Assembly (NCBI GenBank): GCA_002279765.1
Contig: NCCR01000232.1
Location: 1 to 6,819 of the forward strand
DNA from: Verrucomicrobia bacterium 12-59-8
GTDB taxonomy: Bacteria > Verrucomicrobiota > Verrucomicrobiae > Verrucomicrobiales > Verrucomicrobiaceae
Reading direction: 5' to 3'
DNA: 6,819 bases
Shown here: positions 1 to 5,841 of the stretch, piece after piece
Layout of the letters: the number at the start of each line of letters is the position of its first letter
Position numbering within the stretch: the first letter of the stretch is position 1
Program-made: the position numbers and the translations under genes
The notes under the pieces: generated by a model
What the model was told of the DNA's origin: nothing
Seen by the model: only the letters and a program-made list of their open reading frames with translations
Database searches by the model: none

Positions 1-92
1 ATGGGCTGCACATCCTCCTCCTCGTCTTCCAATTCATCAGGGCGTTGGACTCGGGTTTCAGGAAGGTGTGAGGAGGCAAAGATGAAGGACAT
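1..92 (-). CDS. N-terminal part of a small unknown protein (MSFIFASSHLPE family), cut by the window edge
   Basis: Thirty codons are visible, beginning at the ATG complementary to 90-92 and running off the left edge; the product starts MSFIFASSHLPETRVQRP, then has an acidic run (DELEDEEED), then VQP. I do not recognise the family. It is called because a second copy lies on the same strand at 4937-5096. Over the first 13 codons the copies differ at eight positions, and six of these are silent third-base changes (codons 3, 5, 8, 9, 10, 11); the other two give I/L and T/A. That pattern fits selection on a protein. The 35 nt before the ATG are also about 80 percent identical, with a less marked third-base bias, which favours this start. 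The frame stays open upstream to an ATG near 189-191, so a longer N-terminus is possible. No clear Shine-Dalgarno site is seen. The acidic run comes from a CTC-rich low-complexity stretch and is missing in the other copy. Confidence 0.5.
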   Translation of the reverse strand, partial: MSFIFASSHLPETRVQRPDELEDEEEDVQP

Positions 93-127
93 GATTAAAT
101 ACTTGGGCCGTGTCTGGAGAACGCAGG
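93..127 (-). promoter_or_regulatory. Conserved leader of the small repeated gene (copy 1)
   Basis: This 35-nt stretch directly before the ATG matches 5097-5131 at 28 of 35 positions without gaps, including an identical block CGGCCCAAGT (minus strand) 8 nt before the start. It could be a translation or promoter element that moved with the gene, or the end of a longer coding region, since the frame also translates as related residues (QTRPK). The rest of the gap to the lipoprotein gene, 128-354, shows nothing I can name. Confidence 0.35.
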
Positions 128-354
128 GGCAATGTAATAGAAAGTGGTATGAAGTGACGACAGATGTTGCGCGATTGCACATCCCTGCTGCAAATGCCGG
201 GGTGCAAACCGCAGATGGGGAGGCTGATGTTGACTCCAGGAGTTCCGGAGTGGCGTTGATCAGCGTCAATTCAACGGTTTAAATCAATTCCGTTCGGATG
301 TCTGGCTCCGTGGCCGAATGATTTGAGCGGCTACTTCATCTGGCGAAATCCAGC

Positions 355-933
355 TCAGCGGCTCCCGCCTGCCCATGGGGTGACCTGGAGCTTTACCGCG
401 CCTTGGTTGTTGCCGTACATGAATGACCAATCGTTCACATAGCAGACGAGTTCACCGGAGGCCGGGGCCTGAAAGCACATGCCTTCATGGATGCGGAAGG
501 GCGCTTTCCCATTGATCGTACCGATCAGGGTGAAGAAAGGCTCGCCGGGCCTGCGCTTGAGAAGGCAGAACGGCTGCAGCAGCGGGAAGTCCCACCCATC
601 GAGGTTTTGGAGCGGCAGTATGCTGTCCGCAAAGCAGAGGCTCGGCTGCGCCTGGAAAAGGTACCAAGAGCCCTGCACCAGGAGGATGCCTGTGTGGTTG
701 TCACCAGGGTGGCCGACCTTCGTGCGGCAGGCGGCGACGCCTCCCGGCCCGGGCTTGGGGCAGTCCTTTCCGCCGCACTCTCCGGCGGCGATGATGGTGG
801 CATGCCATGAGCCGGGCTGCGGCACGATGGGCCGCGTGTCATGGCTGCCCACACATGAGACCAGCAGTAGCGCTGCGAACACGTGCGAAATCCTGCTCAA
901 GACACCTTCAGTTTGGCATGGAAACGTAAACAT
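355..933 (-). CDS. Lipoprotein with a LecA/PA-IL-like carbohydrate-binding domain
   Basis: The product is 192 aa from the ATG at 933. Residues 18-26 form a hydrophobic signal core ending in lipobox LVS-C27, so the mature protein should be lipid-anchored in the envelope. A TTG at 900, preceded by GAAGG, would give a more usual lipoprotein N-terminus (SRISHVFAALLLVSC) and may be the true start. The C-terminal half, about residues 81-186, resembles the beta-sandwich of the Pseudomonas galactophilic lectin LecA (PA-IL). The clearest part is VNDWSFMYGNNQGAVKLQV at 166-184, matching the LecA segment YNDVPGTYGNNSGSFSVNI. The calcium-ligand Asp (D168) and the Asn pair (N175, N176) line up; the LecA Thr is Met here, though Thr contributes a backbone ligand. 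The His/Gln pair that LecA uses for sugar contact is not obvious. Eight Cys from C27 onward leave room for disulfides. The part before residue 80 is unassigned. Ligand unknown; a structural rather than sugar-binding role cannot be excluded. It is divergent from the barrel-protease pair. Confidence 0.8.
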   Translation of the reverse strand: MFTFPCQTEGVLSRISHVFAALLLVSCVGSHDTRPIVPQPGSWHATIIAAGECGGKDCPKPGPGGVAACRTKVGHPGDNHTGILLVQGSWYLFQAQPSLCFADSILPLQNLDGWDFPLLQPFCLLKRRPGEPFFTLIGTINGKAPFRIHEGMCFQAPASGELVCYVNDWSFMYGNNQGAVKLQVTPWAGGSR

Positions 934-1099
934 AGGAGCATGTTAATTGGAGGAATGCACCGGTTCCAACTTTGAAAACACTCAAAGCATCAAGGCTGCG
1001 TTCCGGCTTGGAGGTGGAATGATTCAAAGAAACACGCTGCCCCTAGACCGTGAGCATTTTGGGCGAACGCATCGAACTCACGATCAAAGCACGAAATGC

Positions 1100-1145
1100 A
1101 TGTTTCAAATTAAACATACAATCTAAATACTATAAGTGTTTCAAA
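1100..1145. promoter_or_regulatory. Repeat-containing AT-rich control region between divergent genes
   Basis: The 278 bp between the lectin-like lipoprotein and the barrel gene include an AT-rich block with two features. One is an inverted repeat, ATGTTT-CAAATT-AAACAT, at 1100-1117. The other is a 9-bp direct repeat, TGTTTCAAA, at 1101-1109 and 1137-1145, spaced 36 bp start to start. A -10-like TACTAT or TATAAG lies between the repeats at 1128-1136, but I find no convincing -35 at normal spacing. An inverted, one-base-longer version, TTTGAAAACA, lies at 971-980 on the side facing the lipoprotein gene. This looks like a protein-binding region for one or both genes; the assignment is inference. 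Confidence 0.35.
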
Positions 1146-1211
1146 ACGAGCAAAAAGCTGATTCCATGGTTCGAGAGTTGCTAATAAATCGCCTGCTTGA
1201 ACTTCATCTCT

Positions 1212-2486
1212 ATGAACACCCGAACCACTCCAGCGCTGCCGCGCTCTAGCACCAGCCGCCGCTGGGCCACCGTCCGCGTTTTCTGGTGCGCGCTCATCAC
1301 CAGCGCTCTCAGCGTGCTGGCACCATCCTCCGCATGGGCTCAAGGTGCTGATGCCGCCAATGCCGCCATCTCGCGCTCATTGTGGAGCAATCCCAAGGCC
1401 TTTTTCTACGACCGCCATATTGAGGGAATCGGCCTCGTCCTGGTGGACACCCAAGCGGACGCCGCCGCATCGCCGCTCCTCGGCCTCGTGCGTGGCGGCA
1501 TACAACCACTGAAGTTCAGGCAGGGCTACGTGCCCAACCCCGTCTTGAAAAGCACGCGCATGCAGGATGATGGCCTGGACCGCTTTGTCCTCGTCGCCAG
1601 ACTTCAGAACAGCCTGGACCTGGACGAATCCAAGGCACAGGCCGCTACCTATCAGTGGATCAGAGACGCGCAGGCGGGTACCTTTTGGAATGTGGACGCC
1701 GCCGCCATCCTCGACTGGTACTTTCCTGTGGGTGGCCTGACCAACTTGATCGCCTACCGTCCCGACAAATTCGCCGCGCACCTCCGCACCGGCGTCGCGT
1801 GGGAGCGCATCACGTCTGGTCCCGCAGCGACATCCGTGGATCTGCGGGAGGCTTTCGTCGGCATCGGCTTTCGGCGCCATTTTGACTACAAAGACAAGAC
1901 CCAGCAGTCCGAGTTTCAGATCGGCCTTTCCTACAAGGACAATGCCATCACCAATGACAGCCAGTGGGCGGTGAACCTCAATGTGCAGCCCGTCTTCAAA
2001 TTCCTGCCTTGGATTTTCAAGACCAACCCCTTTGTCGTTGGCGATCACTACATCCTCAGCAAGTCCGACCGCACCGACCCGCAGCCGGCCCCAACTGCCG
2101 CAGGGACAAACCCCAATCAGGACGGCACCTCTCCCCTGGAGCAGATCAAACACTACTTGTACGTCAAACCGAACTTCACCCTCAAATCTGTCTTCAGCGA
2201 TTTTTCCAAAACCGGCACGGTCAATCCTGGCAGCTATCAGGTGGACTGGGGCACCCGCGCCGGACTTGGCTTCTTTCATCAAAAGCTGCGTGTTTCCTAC
2301 CAGCTCTCCGGCGTGACACCGCTGGAGCAGATCGACCGTAGCTTCATCTTTCAGGAGGCCCGTGTCGAGACAGGCCCGTTCCCGAACTGCCCCGTGGTCA
2401 TCAGCGCCCGCTACACCAAAGGCAAGCGCGCCCCCTCCTACGTGAATGAAGACCGCGTCGTCCTCGCCGTGGGCATGAAGTTTTAG
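1212..2486 (+). CDS. Putative outer-membrane beta-barrel protein
   Basis: The product is 424 aa from the ATG at 1212; an in-frame TTG at 1197 would add five residues. A Sec-type signal peptide is visible: basic n-region with RR at 16-17, hydrophobic core at about 24-37, and likely cleavage after AWA (residue 43). The mature chain is rich in alternating polar/non-polar segments bounded by aromatic residues, such as REAFVGIGFRRHF, QSEFQIGLSYKD, QWAVNLNVQPVFKF and KLRVSYQLSG. It ends in VVLAVGMKF with terminal Phe, the usual signal for BAM-assisted insertion of barrels. A Pro/Gly/Asn-rich stretch (about 288-306, around PQPAPTAAG) would be an external loop. No family could be named. No strong Shine-Dalgarno site precedes the start. 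The subtilase gene follows after 52 bp with no hairpin terminator between, so co-transcription is likely and the barrel may serve the protease (export, anchoring or substrate entry). The barrel call itself is inferred from pattern, not homology. Confidence 0.7.
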   Translation: MNTRTTPALPRSSTSRRWATVRVFWCALITSALSVLAPSSAWAQGADAANAAISRSLWSNPKAFFYDRHIEGIGLVLVDTQADAAASPLLGLVRGGIQPLKFRQGYVPNPVLKSTRMQDDGLDRFVLVARLQNSLDLDESKAQAATYQWIRDAQAGTFWNVDAAAILDWYFPVGGLTNLIAYRPDKFAAHLRTGVAWERITSGPAATSVDLREAFVGIGFRRHFDYKDKTQQSEFQIGLSYKDNAITNDSQWAVNLNVQPVFKFLPWIFKTNPFVVGDHYILSKSDRTDPQPAPTAAGTNPNQDGTSPLEQIKHYLYVKPNFTLKSVFSDFSKTGTVNPGSYQVDWGTRAGLGFFHQKLRVSYQLSGVTPLEQIDRSFIFQEARVETGPFPNCPVVISARYTKGKRAPSYVNEDRVVLAVGMKF

Positions 2487-2538
2487 TCGAAAAAAAACGG
2501 ATCAAAGGAAATCAATCAACCAAACTGAAGTTTAGCGT

Positions 2539-4743
2539 ATGAAGCGTCGAATCGTTCTTGTCCTTGTGCTTGGTGCTCTGACGGTACTGCTTGCGTGTTG
2601 TGATGCGGTACGGACCGTTTCCTTGGAGTATCGCCTCTTTGTCCGCGTGCCCGGTGCGGACATCCAAAAAGCGCCCAAAGATTCCGGCGGGTGGAGCTTT
2701 CGCCACGTCGTCGAAGGCCCGGTGGAGAGGAAGACCCAAATGCGCTCCCAATGGTACCTGGCCTACCAGCACTCGGGCCGGCGGAAGATCCTGTGGCACT
2801 TTCCGCTGACCGTGCCGTGGCGCGCCGCGCGCGGACTGGTGCCAGAGCTTGCCGATGCCTGCAAAGATTCCCTCGGTGCCTGGCCGCAGCTCATCGAGCC
2901 ATCGCTGATCTTTAACAAATCAACCGCCAAGGTGCCGCAGCCCAGTGCCGCGCCCCCTGATGGCAAAGGCGTGCCAGTGGTGCAGCTTACCGACGGGCCA
3001 TGCACCCTTTTTCCCTGGAAGGAAAAGGGCGGCTATCTGGATCCCGTCTGGCATCTGGATGACGAGCACTCCCAACTGGCCAGCGCCCGTGAACGGGTGC
3101 GGCAAAAATTTGGTTATCATGAGAACGGCATCAGGATCGGTATCCTGGACACGGGCTTTGACGCCAGACATGTCGCCCGGCCCAAGCACCTGGCTGCAGG
3201 CGCGAACCTAGGAGAGCAGGTGGATGCGGATGCCATGCAGGCGCTGCGCCCCGAGTATGACAAGAGCGATCCGCAGGTGCTGCGCGGCCGCGCCACACCG
3301 GGGCAGTCGCTCGGCTCCCACGGCATGGGCTCCCTCGGCCTGCTCGCGGCACGGCCCATCAAGCTTGTGGATACAGCCAAGGGCAAACCACGCGTGCCCA
3401 TGGCCAATGGCAGCGGGGCCGTGGTAGAGTATGGCGCGGCTCCAGATGCGGAGATCGTGCCGGTGCGCATCGCGCCGTGGGTGGCGTCACTGTCCACGGC
3501 CAACGTGGCCTATGGCATCGACTATGCCAGTCGCAGACGCCAGTGCGATGTGATCTCCATGAGCAATGGCGGCAGTCCTTCGATGATGTGGGCGGATGCC
3601 GTCAATGCCGCCTACGACCGCGGCACCGCCATCTTTGCCGCCACGGGCGACTACTTCGCCTGGCCCGCGCCCGGCCGGCTCGGCCGGATGTCCATCGTCA
3701 TTCCGCCACTGCCCATCCCACCCTCCAGCACCGTCTATCCCGCCGGTTTTCGGCGGGTGATGGCGGTGGCTGGAGTGACCGCGTCCGAGAAAAGCTACGC
3801 GCTGACCGACTGGCCGCTGTGGTTTAAAAACATTTTCAAGCGGAGCAATTTGAGCCCCCACATCCTGATGCGCGGCAGCTACGGCGCCGATGGTGTGCGG
3901 CGCTCCCTGTGGGATGGCAGCCTGAGTGACGAACGCACAAAAACGGACAAGGCCATGGTGCGCCGCAACAATGAGCTGCGTGCCAACCCCATCTGTGCCT
4001 ACACCCATGCGGTGCCATGGCTGACTGCGGGGAAGGTGGGGGACCGAGGTGCCATCAACCAAATCAGCCTGGATGGGGCCGGCACCTCCTCCTCAGCGCC
4101 GCAGGCCGCCGCCGCCGCCGCGCACTGGCTGGCCATGCACCGCAAGGAGATTGAGCAGGCCGACCATTGGCACGACTGGCAGAAAGCAGAGGCCGTCTAT
4201 GTCGCCATGGTGCTCAGCGCCCAGCGCGATGACCCCACGGAAAGCAAGCCCGAGAATCAAAGCCCCAGCCCGTTCAAAGGGGCGGGCGTCCTGCGCGCCG
4301 CCAGCATGCTGGACATCACCTTTGCCAAGGCCAAAAGCATTCAGGGCGAAACCTTGAGCTGGCCGCACAACAGTCCCGGGAGCTGCCGTGGTGGGACCGA
4401 ATCTAAACCGATCACAGATGGCGACTACGGGGTGCCACGTGACTTCTACGATGCGGAGCGCAGCTACTATGGCTCTGTGATCAACGGGGTGCGCCAGGAA
4501 GTGAACCGGTCGGGGGATCGTGCCGAATTTCGCTCTGCCATCCATGCGGACCGCGAGGCCGCCCTGAAGCAGTGCTACTTCAACATGCTGCTGCTGGACA
4601 AGTGGCAGAATGGCAGAAACCCGCTGAAGCCCACGGCCAAGGGGCGCTACTCGCTCAAGCAACTGCTGTTTAACACCTGGCATCATGAGCCGCAGTTGGA
4701 CCGTGAAGCCTCCAACCTGGCCAGGAAAGCCACCCCGCAGTAG
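2539..4743 (+). CDS. Subtilisin-family (S8) serine protease, predicted lipoprotein
   Basis: The product is 734 aa. Residues 1-20 are a lipoprotein signal with lipobox LLA-C20 (a second Cys follows), predicting an envelope-anchored protease. All three parts of the subtilase triad are visible in order: Asp204 in IGILDTGFD, His261 in GSHGMGSLG, and Ser517 in GAGTSSSAPQ. SMSNGG (340-345) corresponds to the substrate-cleft strand (SWG-like). The oxyanion-hole Asn of subtilisin (AAGN) is replaced by Asp371 in AATGD. The spacing from this site to Ser517 (146 residues against 66 in subtilisin) shows an insertion, roughly 415-505. About 180 residues precede the Asp motif, possibly a pro-region, and about 200 follow the Ser motif without a recognised domain. 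A weak Shine-Dalgarno (GAAG, 2527-2530) lies 8 nt before the ATG. It follows the barrel gene closely and probably shares its transcript. The substrate is unknown. The family assignment is secure; activity is likely but not certain given the Asn-to-Asp change. Confidence 0.92.
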   Translation: MKRRIVLVLVLGALTVLLACCDAVRTVSLEYRLFVRVPGADIQKAPKDSGGWSFRHVVEGPVERKTQMRSQWYLAYQHSGRRKILWHFPLTVPWRAARGLVPELADACKDSLGAWPQLIEPSLIFNKSTAKVPQPSAAPPDGKGVPVVQLTDGPCTLFPWKEKGGYLDPVWHLDDEHSQLASARERVRQKFGYHENGIRIGILDTGFDARHVARPKHLAAGANLGEQVDADAMQALRPEYDKSDPQVLRGRATPGQSLGSHGMGSLGLLAARPIKLVDTAKGKPRVPMANGSGAVVEYGAAPDAEIVPVRIAPWVASLSTANVAYGIDYASRRRQCDVISMSNGGSPSMMWADAVNAAYDRGTAIFAATGDYFAWPAPGRLGRMSIVIPPLPIPPSSTVYPAGFRRVMAVAGVTASEKSYALTDWPLWFKNIFKRSNLSPHILMRGSYGADGVRRSLWDGSLSDERTKTDKAMVRRNNELRANPICAYTHAVPWLTAGKVGDRGAINQISLDGAGTSSSAPQAAAAAAHWLAMHRKEIEQADHWHDWQKAEAVYVAMVLSAQRDDPTESKPENQSPSPFKGAGVLRAASMLDITFAKAKSIQGETLSWPHNSPGSCRGGTESKPITDGDYGVPRDFYDAERSYYGSVINGVRQEVNRSGDRAEFRSAIHADREAALKQCYFNMLLLDKWQNGRNPLKPTAKGRYSLKQLLFNTWHHEPQLDREASNLARKATPQ

Positions 4744-4888
4744 CCGATTCCCGCCTCCTGCCCAAAGAATACCTGGCAGGCATGATGTTGGACGGGCTAG
4801 GGGCGTGCCGGAGAAAGGCAGGACGAGTATGCTGCATAGTGACACGCCATGGTATAGAATAACCACAAAGCCCATTTCTGGTGGGAAG

Positions 4889-4919
4889 GCTGCCCCTTGC
4901 TCGAAAGTCCTGGGGCGGC
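4889..4919. other. GC-rich hairpin between convergent genes
   Basis: GCTGCCCC (4889-4896) pairs with GGGGCGGC (4912-4919), eight pairs with one G-U, around a 15-nt loop. It lies between the end of the protease gene and the end of the minus-strand small gene. No T-run follows on either strand, so it is not a normal intrinsic terminator, but it could slow or end convergent transcription. Nothing else in 4744-4936 could be assigned. Confidence 0.25.
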
Positions 4920-4936
4920 GGAGCGACAGCACGCTT

Positions 4937-5096
4937 TCACTGAGTGCCATTCAGGCCAGGCATTTTCGCCGCTCTCACCATGCCACCGGCTGCGGTCTGC
5001 ACCACCTCGGTGACATGGCGCAGCATGGGCTGCACCTCTACATCATGGGGGGCGTTTGGCTTCGGGGAGATGGGAGGAGGCGAAGAGAAAGGACAT
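4937..5096 (-). pseudogene. Frameshifted second copy of the small MSF-I/L-FASSHLPE gene
   Basis: The ATG complementary to 5094-5096 opens MSFLFASSHLPEAKRPP and meets a stop at 5043-5045 after 17 codons. Removing one base from the run of six G at 5047-5052 (C on the coding strand) restores a 52-aa protein. It continues HDVEVQPMLRHVTEVVQTA and ends KMPGLNGTQ at the TGA at 4937-4939. The restored VEVQP-M matches the DVQP at the end of the visible part of the copy at 1-92, which has nine extra, mostly acidic, residues before it. The repaired frame is therefore supported by the other copy and not only by openness. The family is not recognised; the second half (about residues 24-44) could form an amphipathic helix. 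The frameshift may be a true inactivation, a slippage-controlled switch, or a sequencing error in a homopolymer. The gene is convergent with the protease gene. Confidence 0.5.
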
Positions 5097-5131
5097 GATG
5101 AAAGACTTGGGCCGAGTTTGAGGAATGCAGG
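5097..5131 (-). promoter_or_regulatory. Conserved leader of the small repeated gene (copy 2)
   Basis: It matches 93-127 at 28 of 35 positions with the same length and the same CGGCCCAAGT block. In this copy an in-frame TGA lies just beyond the conserved part, so coding cannot extend further upstream. That supports an untranslated leader or a start inside this segment. The similarity stops at the outer end of this block. Confidence 0.35.
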
Positions 5132-5142
5132 ATCAAAAAGAC

Positions 5143-5159
5143 ACAATATAGCATATTGT
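5143..5159. promoter_or_regulatory. AT-rich inverted repeat upstream of the small minus-strand gene
   Basis: ACAATAT-AGC-ATATTGT is a perfect 7-bp inverted repeat with a 3-bp centre. It lies 47 bp before the minus-strand ATG, just outside the conserved leader, in an AT-rich patch inside GC-rich DNA. The size and symmetry suit a dimeric repressor operator overlapping a promoter; no regulator gene is present in the window. Confidence 0.3.
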
Positions 5160-5475
5160 ATTACCGGATGGAAACGTCTTCGAGTTTCGGGCATCCACCT
5201 TTGCCGTCTTGCTGCGGAGAATAGGTGGTGCAGACGGGGGGGATGGGCTCCACCCTTCCAACGGCCACCGTCGGCATGGACACGGCGTGCGCTCGGTGTG
5301 TGGTCGCGCCGTCACAGTGTCGATCACCGCGAAATTGTCATCTCAGCTCATCCACCATGGCGCGCGTGGGCGATGAAAAAAAAGAATGTTTCATCTCGAA
5401 TACACGCAGCGGCCCTGCGTCTGATGAAGACGCCGCAAGACTGCGGCAACAAATCAAAATCAGCCCTCCACTCTC
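5160..5475. other. Gene-free stretch upstream of the small secreted protein
   Basis: No reading frame here has a plausible protein character. It contains an inverted repeat GATGAAA...TTTCATC (5372-5378 with 5389-5395, 10-nt A-rich centre) and two adjacent hairpins listed separately. The promoter of the 5476 gene should be here, but I cannot pick convincing -35 and -10 boxes; a TTGTCA at 5335-5340 is the best -35-like word. Confidence 0.4.
5404..5447 (+). promoter_or_regulatory. Two tandem hairpins in the leader of the 5476 gene
   Basis: ACGCAG-CGGCC-CTGCGT (5404-5420) and GCCGCA-AGAC-TGCGGC (5432-5447) are both perfect 6-bp stems, 11 nt apart, ending 28 nt before the start codon. No T-run follows the second, so simple attenuation is not indicated. 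mRNA stabilisation or a binding site for a protein or RNA is more likely. Their presence in the transcript is assumed, not shown. Confidence 0.35.
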
Positions 5476-5787
5476 ATGAAAAAGCTCATCACCCTCCTCG
5501 CTGCCGCCGCCAGCCTTGCTGTCTTTGCTCCTGCCAGTTCGCAGGCGTTTGACGGCCACTGCTCAAGCCGCAGCTTCGCGAACAACTGTGGCTCCTGCGG
5601 CACCGCCGTGTACCGCGAGCGCGTCGTAGTCGGCTACGACCGCCACCGTCATCCCATCTTTGGCTACCGCGTCGTCAGTCATAACTGCCGCCCAAGCCCT
5701 GCTGCCCATCACCATGGCAGCAACTCCGGCCCCTCCCGCGCACCGGGCTTTTCGTTCCATTTCGGCAGTCATTCCGGCCACCGCTAA
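5476..5787 (+). CDS. Small secreted Cys/His-rich protein
   Basis: The product is 103 aa with a clear Sec signal peptide: MKK, then a hydrophobic Ala/Leu core, and cleavage after SQA at about residue 24. The mature 79 residues contain four Cys (29, 38, 41, 71; the middle pair in CGSC) and ten His. The central segment YRERVVVGYDRHRHPIFGYR (46-65) looks like a two-strand beta unit of the kind seen in small exported proteins of Verrucomicrobiota and Planctomycetota. The tail, about 76-103, is Gly/Ser/His-rich (HHH at 78-80, then FHFGSHSGHR) and is probably flexible. Disulfides or metal binding are possible, but no function can be assigned. No Shine-Dalgarno site is seen. It appears to be a single-gene unit: a structured leader lies before it and a strong terminator 18 nt after the stop. 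Confidence 0.75.
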   Translation: MKKLITLLAAAASLAVFAPASSQAFDGHCSSRSFANNCGSCGTAVYRERVVVGYDRHRHPIFGYRVVSHNCRPSPAAHHHGSNSGPSRAPGFSFHFGSHSGHR

Positions 5788-5804
5788 TCCTGGGTGCGTC
5801 CACT

Positions 5805-5841
5805 GCCTGCCGGAGATCACTCGATCTCCGGCAGGCTTTTT
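5805..5841 (+). terminator. Strong intrinsic terminator after the small secreted protein gene
   Basis: A perfect 14-bp stem, GCCTGCCGGAGATC pairing with GATCTCCGGCAGGC, encloses the 4-nt loop ACTC and is followed by TTTTT (5837-5841), then GTTT. It begins 18 nt after the stop codon. This is a textbook Rho-independent terminator and closes the 5476 gene as a separate transcript. Confidence 0.95.

Noticed and set aside
1..282. Open plus-strand frame of 93 codons at the left edge
   Set aside because: It starts with Ser-rich low complexity and is antisense to the small gene at 1-92, whose frame shows codon-level conservation; no signal or motif is seen.
479..946. Plus-strand frame of 155 codons
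   Set aside because: Antisense to the lectin-like lipoprotein, which has a signal peptide and a recognisable domain; the translation has no family character.
1048..1082. CGTGAG...CTCACG stem in the divergent spacer
   Set aside because: Six pairs around a 22-nt loop, expected by chance in a region this size.
1377..2282. Minus-strand frame of 301 codons
   Set aside because: A mirror frame of the barrel gene, common in GC-rich genes; the plus strand has the signal peptide, barrel strands and terminal Phe.
4757..4780. CCTGCC...GGCAGG hairpin after the protease gene as a terminator
   Set aside because: Only six pairs around a 12-nt loop and no T-run; too weak to call.
4093..4950. Minus-strand frame of 285 codons
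   Set aside because: It lies mostly opposite the protease C-terminus; the plus frame is continuous with catalytic motifs.
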